DNA of 64,000 bases from Treponema sp. CETP13 (lineage in GTDB: Bacteria; Spirochaetota; Spirochaetia; Treponematales; Treponemataceae), in assembly GCA_001885315.1 (NCBI GenBank), contig MLPZ01000005.1:62001-126000 (forward strand), read 5' to 3'. Each line of letters starts with the position of its first letter. The first letter of the stretch is position 1. The translations under genes were made by a program, and so were the position numbers. The notes below the pieces were generated by a model, which saw only the letters and a program-made list of their open reading frames with translations, had not been told where the DNA came from and did not search any database. Shown piece by piece: positions 50,270 through 58,917 of this stretch.

Positions 50270-52258
50270 TTTGAACTTAAGAGGCTTAAACTCTTTACCA
50301 GATTCTGTAAAGAATTTAGAGAAGAACTCATAATACTCCAATCGCAGTACCTGAATTGCAACTATCATACCCTCAAGAACAAGAATTACAACATTACCTA
50401 TAATCGATATAGAAACGCCCCCAATTCCACCTGATAAATTCTGAAGCGTAAACACTATAAAACCTAATACAGCATGAGCAATAGCAAATGCCCCTACACG
50501 AAGAAAACTAACAGAATTAGATAAATATCCCGACAAAGTTTCTATAATTTGTACAAAACCAGATATTAAACCTACCCCTACACCATCAACAAAAACAGGC
50601 CGTTTAGAATCAACAAGTCGACCTAAAGGTTCAGAAGCAAAAACACCAAACAAAGTTACACCAATAACAATCCAATCATAAAAATGCATGCCACTGTCTG
50701 CAGTTCCTTTTGTGAGCATTAACCGAATAGCCATTGCAACTACATACCAAAAGAAAATAGCTCCCGAAAGTCCATTCTTACCAAACAACGCTTCTCCTTT
50801 TCGATTAAGAATTAAATTATTAACAATATTAATTATTAAACCAATAGAATTAATTATAAATCCAACCGCAATGGTAAAGCCAAAAAACAAAAACATTTTA
50901 TCAAAAGTATCAGAACTCGGCATCGTTTCAAGTATATACTCCCGAGGAGTTCCAAACAAACCTGTAACCCAACGCCCCCAAGGAATTAAGAGTTTATTAT
51001 TGCAAAAGAACTCTCCTGTTAATAATCCCATAATAGAACTTGAAATACCTATCACACAAAAAATCGGACCAAACCCATTTCCAAGTACAGGAAAATTTTT
51101 AATAACTTTTTTAATCATTAATATTCCTAATAATATGAAAACAAGTCCTTGACCTAAATCTCCAAACATTAAACCAAAAAGTAAAGTATAAAAAAATGCT
51201 ACAAAAGGCGTAGGATCAATTGTACCATAAAGGGGAGCCCCATAACTAAAAACCATTCGCTCAAAATTTGCAACTAAGACACCATGTTTTAATTTAACCG
51301 GAACTTGTTCCCGTCCATCTCTAACAGAAGGAACTTCTTTTGGTAAAAATTCGCGTAAAGCAATACGACCTTTTGTCAAATTATCCAAAGCGTTCATAAC
51401 TTCGGTCGCTTCAAACTCAGGAACCCAACCTGTTATACGATATACTAGTTGAGTTGACTCAAGAGAGCTTTGAAACTCAAAAACTTGAGAACCAAGTGAA
51501 TATGTTTGTAACAAATGCAAGAGTATTTTTTGGTGAGTTTCAGCAAAATTATGTCTTTCTTCAATCAATAAATCTAGCTTTTTTTGAACATTTATAGTTT
51601 CTTGCTTAAGGCCTTCTAATAAATCGTCTGGGATTCCTTTAAAATCACGCGGGATTTCAAGGGGAACAAATCCATATTTCTTTAATTCGCTATCAAGAGC
51701 AAAACGTCCTTTTTTCGAAGAAGCTGCTAAAACTCGCGTTTTATCTTCACCTAAAGGTATTATTACAGCACGTCCAGCAACAGAAAACAATAAATCATCA
51801 ATAACTTTAGGATCTATTCGCCCAATTCGCAAAGACAAAAAAGATAAATGTTCAAGTTCACTATATGGCACTTTTAGATTAGAAAATGCCAAAGCCTCAG
51901 AATAGGCTTCTGTAGCGCGTTTTTTTGCCTCTTGAACTTCATTTTCACGATCTCGTAATTCATCAACATTAGACAATAATTTACTAGCAGAAAGGAAATC
52001 TTCTTCTGTCGGAATAGAAACTGTTTCATCAAAAGTATTAACATCTTCTATTTCTAAATACGAACGAGTAGCTTCAAGTTTTTCGAATAACTCTTTTGCA
52101 CTATTATTGCCAGGTTTCACTTCAGCAGCCGAAGTATCAAACTGAACTTTTGATTGCGTTTCGAAGTTTCCATGCTTACCAAGATATTCAATTACTTTTG
52201 CAACATCGCCTTTTAGTACCATTAATTCTAAAAGTCTCATCGCTGCAGTCTTTGCCAT
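50258..52258 (-). CDS. atpI: V/A-type ATPase subunit I (membrane stator)
   Basis: A 666-residue protein. The N-terminal half is cytoplasmic and coiled coil; the C-terminal half has about seven or eight membrane helices (from YTLLFGLMFGDLGQGLVFILLGIL near 355). The conserved GDLGQG and the Arg/His-bearing ALPFLRVGAFAIAHAVLGF (here SFLRVGAFAIAHAV) form the proton half-channel. Equivalent to F-type subunit a. GGAGG precedes the ATG. Confidence 0.96.
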   Translation of the reverse strand: MAKTAAMRLLELMVLKGDVAKVIEYLGKHGNFETQSKVQFDTSAAEVKPGNNSAKELFEKLEATRSYLEIEDVNTFDETVSIPTEEDFLSASKLLSNVDELRDRENEVQEAKKRATEAYSEALAFSNLKVPYSELEHLSFLSLRIGRIDPKVIDDLLFSVAGRAVIIPLGEDKTRVLAASSKKGRFALDSELKKYGFVPLEIPRDFKGIPDDLLEGLKQETINVQKKLDLLIEERHNFAETHQKILLHLLQTYSLGSQVFEFQSSLESTQLVYRITGWVPEFEATEVMNALDNLTKGRIALREFLPKEVPSVRDGREQVPVKLKHGVLVANFERMVFSYGAPLYGTIDPTPFVAFFYTLLFGLMFGDLGQGLVFILLGILMIKKVIKNFPVLGNGFGPIFCVIGISSSIMGLLTGEFFCNNKLLIPWGRWVTGLFGTPREYILETMPSSDTFDKMFLFFGFTIAVGFIINSIGLIINIVNNLILNRKGEALFGKNGLSGAIFFWYVVAMAIRLMLTKGTADSGMHFYDWIVIGVTLFGVFASEPLGRLVDSKRPVFVDGVGVGLISGFVQIIETLSGYLSNSVSFLRVGAFAIAHAVLGFIVFTLQNLSGGIGGVSISIIGNVVILVLEGMIVAIQVLRLEYYEFFSKFFTESGKEFKPLKFKYKD

Positions 52259-52284
52259 ATTTCCTCCGTTAAAACGTGCTCTAT

Positions 52285-53289
52285 TTAAATACCCACAAAA
52301 CTCTTTAAATCAGAATCTGATACATTTAATCGTAACCCTTCAGCTGCAGTTCGTATCATATTCAATTCATTTTGTTTCATCTTAAACCAACTTATCAAAA
52401 CCAAAGTTGAAAAAGGTTGCTCATGAAATTTAGTGCAAGCAATCTTATTTATCTTTAAATTAACAGCTTGTTCAAACCATCTAGGATCAAGTTTCCATTC
52501 TGCGTCAGTAGGGGGATTAAGTAACGAAACATACTTCCAATCACTCCATGCACTAAAATCATCTAAAGGATAATCTATAGTTCGAATAGCCTGTCCTGCC
52601 AGAAGATCATTTTTAAGCGGTTTTTTTTTATCACATGCCAACCAAGAAATAATCTCATCTCGCTTCATATTATAATAATCACGTAATCTAAAAGCCCATA
52701 CACAATTTTGCAATTCAATTTGTTGTTGTATAAAATTAACTGTAACGCTTCTCTCTGAAGAAGGTAATTTTTTTGCAGAATTCCACAAATCTTTTGTATA
52801 TTGAATGTCTAATTTTTGATCTAAATCTTTTTGGTTTTCCCATGAAGGAATCTGATCGTACCAGCTAATGACAGAGTGTCTAGTGATTTTTTTTAAATTG
52901 GGCCAAGCAGAATAATTTAACATGGAAAAATCACCGATATCCGATATCTCTGGGATTTGCGTTTCACCTGCACAAAGAGAGGCTCCAAGAGTCTTTATAT
53001 TACGATAATCATAAGAACGTAACAATTGAATTAAAATATCAGCCGGCTTATCATAACAACTAACGAGCATTTTATAATCTGCAATGAATTGTTTTTCAGC
53101 AGTTTGTTCAATCTGCCTTGCCAGCATTACTTCTGGAACTAGTGGAACTTCATCCTTAAAAACTAATTGCCATAATCCTTGTAGATTTTTTACTTCGAAT
53201 AGTTTATGTGCTCTACTTCCTGTATATGAACGAGCTATCATTCCACTTGCTTTTGCATATACATAAACAGATGCTGCAGATTGATCCAT
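52285..53289 (-). CDS. atpC: V/A-type ATPase subunit C (rotor-ring adaptor)
   Basis: A 334-residue, Trp- and Lys-rich soluble subunit of the C/d family that seats the central stalk on the c-ring. DQSAASVYVYAKASGMIARSYTGSRAHKLFEVKNLQGLWQLVF and LIQLLRSYDYRNIKTLGASLCAGE match spirochaete C subunits. AGGGG lies upstream of the ATG. Assignment is helped by operon position. Confidence 0.88.
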   Translation of the reverse strand: MDQSAASVYVYAKASGMIARSYTGSRAHKLFEVKNLQGLWQLVFKDEVPLVPEVMLARQIEQTAEKQFIADYKMLVSCYDKPADILIQLLRSYDYRNIKTLGASLCAGETQIPEISDIGDFSMLNYSAWPNLKKITRHSVISWYDQIPSWENQKDLDQKLDIQYTKDLWNSAKKLPSSERSVTVNFIQQQIELQNCVWAFRLRDYYNMKRDEIISWLACDKKKPLKNDLLAGQAIRTIDYPLDDFSAWSDWKYVSLLNPPTDAEWKLDPRWFEQAVNLKINKIACTKFHEQPFSTLVLISWFKMKQNELNMIRTAAEGLRLNVSDSDLKSFVGI

Positions 53290-53292
53290 ACC

Positions 53293-53595
53293 TTAAGCCC
53301 CTAATAATAATTTATCTAATAAATTATTAAAAGCCTTTCGATCCTGTCCCAGGGCTCCGATTTTTTCTTTATATGCCTGAATTGTATCTTGATGGATTTT
53401 AGTTAAAGAATTAGTTTTTAAAACATACTCTCTCTCTAACTCTTCTATTACTTTTTTATACTCTTCTAAATATTGTTTTTCAGCTTTAACTTTTGCTTTA
53501 TCAAGGCGAGTTTGAGCTTCTTTTTTTGCATTATCTACTAACGTTGAGGCTTTATGTTCAACATCAACTAGATGACCAATTATATCAGATTCCAT
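53293..53595 (-). CDS. V/A-type ATPase subunit G/H (peripheral stalk)
   Basis: A 100-residue, almost wholly helical coiled-coil protein (EHKASTLVDNAKKEAQTRLDKAKVKAEKQYLEEYKKVIEELE) that pairs with subunit E in the stator stalk. GGAGG precedes the ATG. It is the first gene of the operon, three bases before atpC. Low sequence conservation, so the call rests on size, coil and position. Confidence 0.85.
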   Translation of the reverse strand: MESDIIGHLVDVEHKASTLVDNAKKEAQTRLDKAKVKAEKQYLEEYKKVIEELEREYVLKTNSLTKIHQDTIQAYKEKIGALGQDRKAFNNLLDKLLLGA

Positions 53596-53644
53596 AGTTC
53601 GCTACCTCCAAGCTGTAAAATACAGATAAACGAAAGTCTGTTGT

Positions 53645-53669
53645 AATAGTTTAGTACTAACAAACTATT
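53645..53669. promoter_or_regulatory. Inverted repeat inside the V-ATPase promoter
   Basis: AATAGTTT (53645-53652) and AAACTATT (53662-53669) flank TTAGTACTAA (53651-53660), itself a perfect 10-bp palindrome. It fills the promoter spacer and overlaps the -10, the position of a repressor operator. Confidence 0.55.
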
Positions 53670-53676
53670 ATGTCAA
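53648..53676 (-). promoter_or_regulatory. Promoter of the V-ATPase operon
   Basis: Minus strand TTGACA (53671-53676), 17 bases, TAAACT (53648-53653). About 50 bases upstream of the first start codon. Confidence 0.7.
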
Positions 53677-53765
53677 ACCAAAATTACGGTACATTACAAC
53701 ATAGATCTACGAAATTATAAATTGTAGTGAGAAATTTATTTTAAAGGGAATAAAAAAAATAGTAT

Positions 53766-54239
53766 TTAAAAATTAATCGTATGTTCTTCTTCAAAAGAAC
53801 AAATTGTATCATAAACCTCTTCAGGAGTTTTCGAAGACATCAACTTTCTAAAAAATCTAGGATCTTCTAGTATTTTTGCAAGAACTTTTAATACCTGTAA
53901 ATGCTCTTCTCTATTTTCAATAGGAGACACTAGCATAAACACAGCATGAACAGGTTTTTGATCAAGTGCATCATAATCAATACCATCAGATGATAAACCA
54001 ATCGCACCTTTTATTCCATTAAACGCGGAAGACTTCCCATGAGGCACTGCAATACCAGGCATTATACCTGTAGTCATTTTATCTTCACGCTCTTGAACTG
54101 AATTTAGAAGTTCTGTTCGATCAAGATCAGGTTGTAAATAAACAAACTCCTCAATCATCTCTTCAAAAACTTCATCTTTATCTTCACTTACAAGATTAAC
54201 ATTAATAGCTTTAGGAGTAAAAACCTGCCCTAATATCAT
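53766..54239 (-). CDS. ptsN: PTS system EIIA domain protein (fructose/nitrogen type)
   Basis: About 157 residues, a stand-alone EIIA of the fructose/mannitol/PtsN class. The phosphorylated His is in MPGIAVPHGKSSAF, and ENREEHLQVLKVLAKILEDPRFFRKL is typical. Such EIIA proteins act mainly in signalling (nitrogen PTS) when no transporter subunits are near, as here. The ATG at 54239 is chosen with AGGA six bases upstream. Located after secG. Confidence 0.85.
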   Translation of the reverse strand: MILGQVFTPKAINVNLVSEDKDEVFEEMIEEFVYLQPDLDRTELLNSVQEREDKMTTGIMPGIAVPHGKSSAFNGIKGAIGLSSDGIDYDALDQKPVHAVFMLVSPIENREEHLQVLKVLAKILEDPRFFRKLMSSKTPEEVYDTICSFEEEHTINF

Positions 54240-54291
54240 AAACAATCCTATATTTATTTTTTGATGCCAGATGTAAGTCTTTTTCGATAAC

Positions 54292-54322
54292 GAAGTATCA
54301 AATTAATACTATTTGATACTTC
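54292..54322. repeat. Stem-loop between secG and the EIIA gene
   Basis: GAAGTATCAAAT (54292-54303) and ATTTGATACTTC (54311-54322) pair perfectly with a seven-base loop. No U-run follows on the minus strand, so it may be a weak terminator or a processing stem. Confidence 0.6.
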
Positions 54323-54332
54323 ATCTGTCATT

Positions 54333-54749
54333 TTATTCTGTAGCACTTTCTTCTGGCATAGCTGCATCGGATTCTGATGATGTAGCTTCTGTACTGTTCG
54401 TTATTTCTTGAGAACTTGTTACATCCCCACTATCTTCTTCATCGAGCCAATACTGAGCATCAGAACCTTCTGAAGACTGAACTTGTTGCGCAGCAGCTTC
54501 TAAGTTTGCAACTTCTGGCGTTTTATTTGAAAGAGCAAGAGAAAAACTTACTACAAAGAAAAGAGTTACCAATACATAAGTTGTCTTTGTAATAACAGTC
54601 TGAGAACGAGAACCAAAGGTCGAAGATCCTGATCCACCAAAAAGACCACCCATTCCGCCACCTTCTTCATTTTGAATAAGAACAATACCTATCAGTAAGA
54701 CGCTGATGATAATAAAAACAACAAGAAGGATAATTCCAATAGTACCCAT
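54333..54749 (-). CDS. secG: Preprotein translocase subunit SecG with acidic tail
   Basis: A 138-residue membrane protein. TM1 is GIILLVVFIIISVLLIGIVLIQ, then the GGGMGGLFGGSGSSTFGSRSQTV loop and TM2 TTYVLVTLFFVVSFSLAL, the SecG pattern. Unlike many SecGs it carries a 60-residue Ser/Glu/Asp/Thr-rich C-terminal tail of low complexity. It assists SecYE protein export. GGAGA precedes the ATG. Confidence 0.93.
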   Translation of the reverse strand: MGTIGIILLVVFIIISVLLIGIVLIQNEEGGGMGGLFGGSGSSTFGSRSQTVITKTTYVLVTLFFVVSFSLALSNKTPEVANLEAAAQQVQSSEGSDAQYWLDEEDSGDVTSSQEITNSTEATSSESDAAMPEESATE

Positions 54750-54820
54750 TATAACTCTCCAAATAATTATTACAATTTTATGTAAATGTATGCATTTTTT
54801 AGTCGAAATGACACCGTATT

Positions 54821-54849
54821 AATATATAGAATATACTATAATTAATCAA
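54821..54849 (-). promoter_or_regulatory. Promoter of secG
   Basis: Minus strand TTGATT (54844-54849), 17 bases, TATATT (54821-54826). Confidence 0.65.
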
Positions 54850-54875
54850 TAGTATCAGGTTATTTCTTAATTTAA

Positions 54876-54923
54876 TACAAAAAAAGGCTTTTACAAAAAG
54901 ATATCGCCTTTTGCAAAAGCCTT
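54876..54923 (-). terminator. Terminator after tpiA
   Basis: AAGGCTTTTACAAAAAG pairs with CTTTTGCAAAAGCCTT (a near-perfect 16-bp stem, small bulge) around a seven-base loop, followed on the minus strand by a long U-run. Confidence 0.9.
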
Positions 54924-54949
54924 CTAATAATATTTCCAAATTTAATTAA

Positions 54950-55702
54950 TTAGTAAGTTTTACAAATAGGTTCAAAAGTTTCAACTTTAAGACCTGCACC
55001 ACCAATTAAACCACCATCAATATCTTTTTGGTTAAGAAGTTCTTGACAATTGGCTGGTTTCATCGATCCACCATATTGGATGATTACAGCATCTGCTGTT
55101 GCTTGATCATACATATCAGCTATAACTTTTCGAACTGCAGCATGAACGGCTTGTGCATCTTCAGGAGTTGCAGTTTTACCTGTTCCAATAGCCCAAACAG
55201 GCTCATATGCTAATGTAACTTTAGCCATGTCTGCTTTCGAAACACCAGCTAAGCCTTTACGTGTTTGTTCTTCACATACTGCATCAGCTTTTCCGGCTTC
55301 TCTTTCTTCTAAAGTTTCTCCAATACAAAGATCTACTTCAAGACCTTCTGCAAGAGCAAGTTTAACTTTTTTATTAATCATTTCATTATCTTCACCATAA
55401 ATATGACGTCTCTCTGAATGACCAAGAATTACAACCTGTACTCCAAGATCTTTAAGCATATGAACAGAAACTTCACCAGTATATGCACCTTTTTCTTCTG
55501 TACACATATTCTGTGCTCCTAAAAGGATATTTGATCCTTTTATTACTTGAGCAACTGCATCAAGACTTGTAAATGAAGGGGCAATCATGTATTTATTTTT
55601 CCCATCTTTAAGGGCTTTTACTAGTCCTTGAGCGAGTTCTACAGATTCTCCTTTAAGCATATTCATCTTCCAGTTAGCAGCTATATAATACTGTCTTCCC
55701 AT
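54950..55702 (-). CDS. tpiA: Triosephosphate isomerase
   Basis: A 250-residue TIM-barrel enzyme interconverting dihydroxyacetone phosphate and glyceraldehyde-3-phosphate. Catalytic residues: Asn/Lys in AANWKMNM, His in ILGHSERR, Glu in VTLAYEPVWAIGTG; the phosphate loop IIQYGGSMKP and GGLIGGAGLK follow. It links glycolysis with the glycerol-3-phosphate operon in this window. AGGAG precedes the ATG. Confidence 0.98.
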   Translation of the reverse strand: MGRQYYIAANWKMNMLKGESVELAQGLVKALKDGKNKYMIAPSFTSLDAVAQVIKGSNILLGAQNMCTEEKGAYTGEVSVHMLKDLGVQVVILGHSERRHIYGEDNEMINKKVKLALAEGLEVDLCIGETLEEREAGKADAVCEEQTRKGLAGVSKADMAKVTLAYEPVWAIGTGKTATPEDAQAVHAAVRKVIADMYDQATADAVIIQYGGSMKPANCQELLNQKDIDGGLIGGAGLKVETFEPICKTY

Positions 55703-55761
55703 TGTAATTCTCCTATGGATATAAAATAAAGATACGTACTGATTGTTTTAACCCAAAACAG

Positions 55762-55800
55762 TAGTAAATTTACTATATAGCATTTTACTATTTCATTCAA
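55762..55800 (-). promoter_or_regulatory. Promoter of tpiA with overlapping palindrome
   Basis: Minus strand TTGAAT (55795-55800), 17 bases, TATAGT (55772-55777). A 14-bp perfect palindrome TAGTAAATTTACTA (55762-55775) overlaps the -10. The promoter also overlaps that of the divergent phosphoesterase gene. Confidence 0.65.
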
Positions 55801-55812
55801 TATAGATATAAT
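55784..55812 (+). promoter_or_regulatory. Promoter of the metallophosphoesterase gene, leaderless type
   Basis: TTTACT (55784-55789), 17 bases, TATAAT (55807-55812), then five bases to the ATG at 55818. Confidence 0.55.
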
Positions 55813-55817
55813 TAGTT

Positions 55818-56687
55818 ATGAGCTATTCAACTACAAAAAAGGCAATTCTAAAATCACTTAAACACTGCTACACAATCGACGGCAATATACGAAAATTTGT
55901 TATTCTGTCAGATTTCCATATGGGGATTGCCACTCATTATGATAGTTTTCTTAACAATTCTAAATTAATCGCCTTTGCCTTAAAAAAATATATTCAAGAA
56001 GATTATACTATAATTATTAATGGAGATTTCCTTGAACTTTGGGTAAATAAGAACATTGAAACTATAAAATACATTCATCAAGATATATTTAAAATTCTAT
56101 ACAAAGCACATCAAAAAGGAAATTTAATATACATTGCAGGAAATCATGACAGCATGGTTTTTGTTCATCCAGAACGTATAGCAACACGTTTTTCTTTAAG
56201 TTTAAGAAAAAATATTACATGTCTGCCAGTTCCTGTTTATCTTAGCGCAAAAATCTTACGAGATAACAAACCGGATATACTTATATTTCATGGTCACCAA
56301 GCTTCTTTTTATAATTTTTATGCTATTCCTTTACTTAGATGTGGAATTAGATATATTTTTAGACCCTTAGAAATTATGGGTATGAAAGACACTACCAGAG
56401 AACGTTTAAGCCGCGTAGAATTTAAAAAAACTGACGAAAGATTTACTCGATATGCAAAAGAAAATAACTGTATAATTGTTGCCGGTCACACACATTCATC
56501 TGTATGTGAAAATACTGGGCATTACTATAATGACGGAACAGTTATTATGCCTCGTTGCTCTACTCTATTAGAACTTGAAAACAATCGTTTTTCACTTATT
56601 AGATGGGATATTCATATAAAAAAAAGTGGAACCTTAAAAGCCCGTAGAAAAGTTTTAATAGAAAGGAATGCAGATGTCAGTATTTAA
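55818..56687 (+). CDS. Metallophosphoesterase
   Basis: A 289-residue calcineurin-like dimetal phosphoesterase. The five blocks are SDFHMG (Asp, His), NGDFLELW (Asp), AGNHDSM (Asn-His-Asp), FHGHQAS and AGHTHSS (His). The overall layout resembles LpxH/UDP-2,3-diacylglucosamine pyrophosphatases and related cytoplasmic enzymes, but treponemes generally lack LPS, so another nucleotide or lipid substrate is likely. No SD and no alternative start is visible; the -10 box ends five bases before the ATG. It overlaps the radical SAM gene by 14 bases. Confidence 0.88.
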   Translation: MSYSTTKKAILKSLKHCYTIDGNIRKFVILSDFHMGIATHYDSFLNNSKLIAFALKKYIQEDYTIIINGDFLELWVNKNIETIKYIHQDIFKILYKAHQKGNLIYIAGNHDSMVFVHPERIATRFSLSLRKNITCLPVPVYLSAKILRDNKPDILIFHGHQASFYNFYAIPLLRCGIRYIFRPLEIMGMKDTTRERLSRVEFKKTDERFTRYAKENNCIIVAGHTHSSVCENTGHYYNDGTVIMPRCSTLLELENNRFSLIRWDIHIKKSGTLKARRKVLIERNADVSI

Positions 56688-57669
56688 TCCTAAAGAAATT
56701 ATGTTTGCTGCAACTACACAATGCAATCTTAACTGTGCACATTGCTTTGTTGAACGCAGAGATCAATACCTTAGTATACCAAAAGCAAAAAAACTAATTG
56801 AAAGTGCATCGTCAAAAATAGAACGCATTGGATTTACAGGCGGAGAACCCTTTTTATATATAGAATTTATAGAAGAAATTACAAAATGTGCTATTGATTA
56901 CAATCTCATGTTTGATCGCATCATGACTAATGGTGTTTGGTGGAACACTAAAAAACAATTATATACTACTCTTCAAAAAATATACGACGCAGGATATGAT
57001 GGAAAGTTTGGAATAAGTTTTGACAGTTTTCACAACCAAAACCTAGAAAAACTACTGTTTTTTTTTAATACCGTCTATAAGATATGGCAAGATAACACAG
57101 CAATTGAAATTCAATCTGTAATCTGTACTAACAATGCATGTAAACTATCTACTCCAAACAAAGAAAAAGAGGAATTAGCCGACAGTGCCTTCTTAACTAA
57201 ATTATCCAAATTTGCAAAAGCTTTAAACACCACCATAAGCTCGAATGTAGACAAAAATGGCATTGGATTAATTACCCTACAAAATGAAACTACTTTTATT
57301 CCTGTATATCGTTTTCCACAATCACGAACTTCTGATAACCCAGAGCATTGGGACTCAAAATCTTGGTTTAAAGAAGATTTCTGTACAGGCCCAGGTCATG
57401 TACTTTACGTGCATTCAAATGGGAACGTTGCTCCTTGTTGTGGCTTTGCAAATGAAAACACAGCTCTTTGTATAGGTACAATTGACAATAGTTTTTCTGA
57501 ATTAATCGAAAATAGTCATAATAATAAAATGGTACAAACTTGTTATAACACAGGATTAGAAGCAAAGCGCATAGAAATGCAAAATGCCGGGAAGTCTTTC
57601 CCCGGCATTACCAATGATATTTGTCTTTTTTGTGATTATCTATGCAAACATAACAATAAGATCAGCTAA
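56674..57669 (+). CDS. Radical SAM protein with SPASM-like C-terminal cysteines
   Basis: About 331 residues. CNLNCAHC (Cys17, Cys21, Cys24) binds the radical SAM [4Fe-4S] cluster, and ERIGFTGGEPFLY is the GGE strand. The C-terminal region has CTGPGHVLYVHSNGNVAPCCGFANENTALCIGTI and CLFCDYLC, an auxiliary-cluster (SPASM/twitch-like) pattern as in peptide-modifying enzymes. The ATG at 56674 is preferred (AGGA six bases upstream). It is coupled to the metallophosphoesterase and converges with the VanY gene, with four-base stop overlap. Substrate unknown. Confidence 0.87.
   Translation: MSVFNPKEIMFAATTQCNLNCAHCFVERRDQYLSIPKAKKLIESASSKIERIGFTGGEPFLYIEFIEEITKCAIDYNLMFDRIMTNGVWWNTKKQLYTTLQKIYDAGYDGKFGISFDSFHNQNLEKLLFFFNTVYKIWQDNTAIEIQSVICTNNACKLSTPNKEKEELADSAFLTKLSKFAKALNTTISSNVDKNGIGLITLQNETTFIPVYRFPQSRTSDNPEHWDSKSWFKEDFCTGPGHVLYVHSNGNVAPCCGFANENTALCIGTIDNSFSELIENSHNNKMVQTCYNTGLEAKRIEMQNAGKSFPGITNDICLFCDYLCKHNNKIS
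57583..57609 (+). repeat. GC-rich hairpin within the 3' end of the radical SAM gene
   Basis: AATGCCGGG (57583-57591) and CCCGGCATT (57601-57609) form a 9-bp stem inside the coding sequence about 60 bases before the stop, the most stable local stem I see in this region. It could affect mRNA stability. Confidence 0.55.
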
Positions 57670-58571
57670 GATTTCGCATTTTTCCAGCCATAAATAAATT
57701 CTATCATATATTGCTGTATATTTTTAAACCATTTTTGCTGGAACTTGACTGCTGGAACACCAAGATATCGATAATGCCAGCATTCCCATTGATACCCAGT
57801 AACATCTTCATACCCCTTTGGAAATGATAAACTCCATCCATACGTAGCAGCATTTTTAGCAAGCCACTGTCCAGCTTTGGTATTTGCATAGTCATCGGTA
57901 ATAGAACCGAAGTCTACTACTGTACCTAATTGATGCTGACTGGTACCTGGTTGTGCACTAACTCTATCAGCCGCTTCCTTACCCATTTCTGCAACATTTC
58001 GATTATATACAGTAATTTGATAATCATAAGAACGATATGTTGAGCTAGCAACAAGCCTAATACCTTCGATAGCAGCCGCAGTAGCCATTTTATTAAGTGC
58101 TATTTCTACAGGGATTCGTAAACTTAAATCATTTCGATATATATCATAATTTTTATCTGTATGTAACGATACTAAATCTTTAGGTATAAAATCTTTTGAT
58201 AAATGAGTATTTTTATCAGCCTTTACAAACAAGTCCTCTGTATCATTTAAAAGAACAGCATTTAAATCTTTGAGGAATTCTTGTTTATTAGCAAGAATTC
58301 TATCAGCTATTTCTGACGCTTCACCTTTTGCATCACTTATAATATAAGGCCGTATTGATAATAGAGAAATTAATTTTTTTTCATCTGCCGAATAAGTTTC
58401 TTCGTGAGAATTCTTAGAAGCGCGACTTACTGATGTTTTCTCTATTGCCTCCTTAGAATCTACAGAATCAAAGCGAGAAGCATCATTCATAACAGTAACC
58501 TTTTTTGAGCATGAAATAAAACAAACCCCAAAACAGGCAATGAGACAAAAAACAGTGAAATATCTTTTCAT
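57666..58571 (-). CDS. D-alanyl-D-alanine carboxypeptidase, VanY/M15B type (lipoprotein)
   Basis: A 301-residue exported zinc peptidase. The signal MKRYFTVFCLIACFGVCFISC has a lipobox (Cys21). Residues about 30-110 are Ser/Lys/Asp-rich and unassigned; the C-terminal domain has SQHQLGTVVDFG (His, Asp) and WECWHYRYLG (Glu, His), the M15 zinc site, with STYRSYDYQITVYNR. It trims D-Ala from cell-wall peptides. It is the last gene of the STAS/phosphatase run, four bases after the STAS gene. Confidence 0.92.
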   Translation of the reverse strand: MKRYFTVFCLIACFGVCFISCSKKVTVMNDASRFDSVDSKEAIEKTSVSRASKNSHEETYSADEKKLISLLSIRPYIISDAKGEASEIADRILANKQEFLKDLNAVLLNDTEDLFVKADKNTHLSKDFIPKDLVSLHTDKNYDIYRNDLSLRIPVEIALNKMATAAAIEGIRLVASSTYRSYDYQITVYNRNVAEMGKEAADRVSAQPGTSQHQLGTVVDFGSITDDYANTKAGQWLAKNAATYGWSLSFPKGYEDVTGYQWECWHYRYLGVPAVKFQQKWFKNIQQYMIEFIYGWKNAKS

Positions 58572-58575
58572 AAAA

Positions 58576-58902
58576 TTAGTCTACTTCCGTAACAGAATAA
58601 ATACGATTAAAAGACTCTAAAAAACCAGTAGATTCAAGAGCTTCTGCGACAGCTAGAGAAGGATGCATAATATACAACTTATTGCCTGTTTCTTCAGATT
58701 CATTAAAAACGCCTAAAATTACACCAAGCCCAGAAGAATCTATATCAAGTACATTGCCCATATCTAAAACAAGATTGGCTTTTTTTATATACTCATATGC
58801 TTTTTTTTGAAATTCACTAAACGTATACGAGTTTATTGTTCCACTTAAATTTAAAAGTATGTAGTTAGAACCTTCTTTTTCTTGAATACCTAGCTGTTCC
58901 AT
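58576..58902 (-). CDS. STAS-domain anti-sigma factor antagonist
   Basis: A 108-residue SpoIIAA/RsbV-like protein. LVLDMGNVLDIDSSGLGVILG has the phosphorylatable serine (Ser56 or Ser57). In known partner-switching systems a kinase phosphorylates it and a PP2C phosphatase removes the phosphate, freeing a sigma factor. Two PP2C genes lie directly upstream. No kinase or sigma gene is in the window. AAGGAG precedes the ATG. Confidence 0.92.
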   Translation of the reverse strand: MEQLGIQEKEGSNYILLNLSGTINSYTFSEFQKKAYEYIKKANLVLDMGNVLDIDSSGLGVILGVFNESEETGNKLYIMHPSLAVAEALESTGFLESFNRIYSVTEVD

Positions 58903-58917
58903 ATATTTCTCCTTGTA

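Noticed and set aside
50688-51152. 154-codon plus-strand frame within the V-ATPase subunit I gene
   Set aside because: It is antisense to a conserved membrane protein gene and its product shows no family features.
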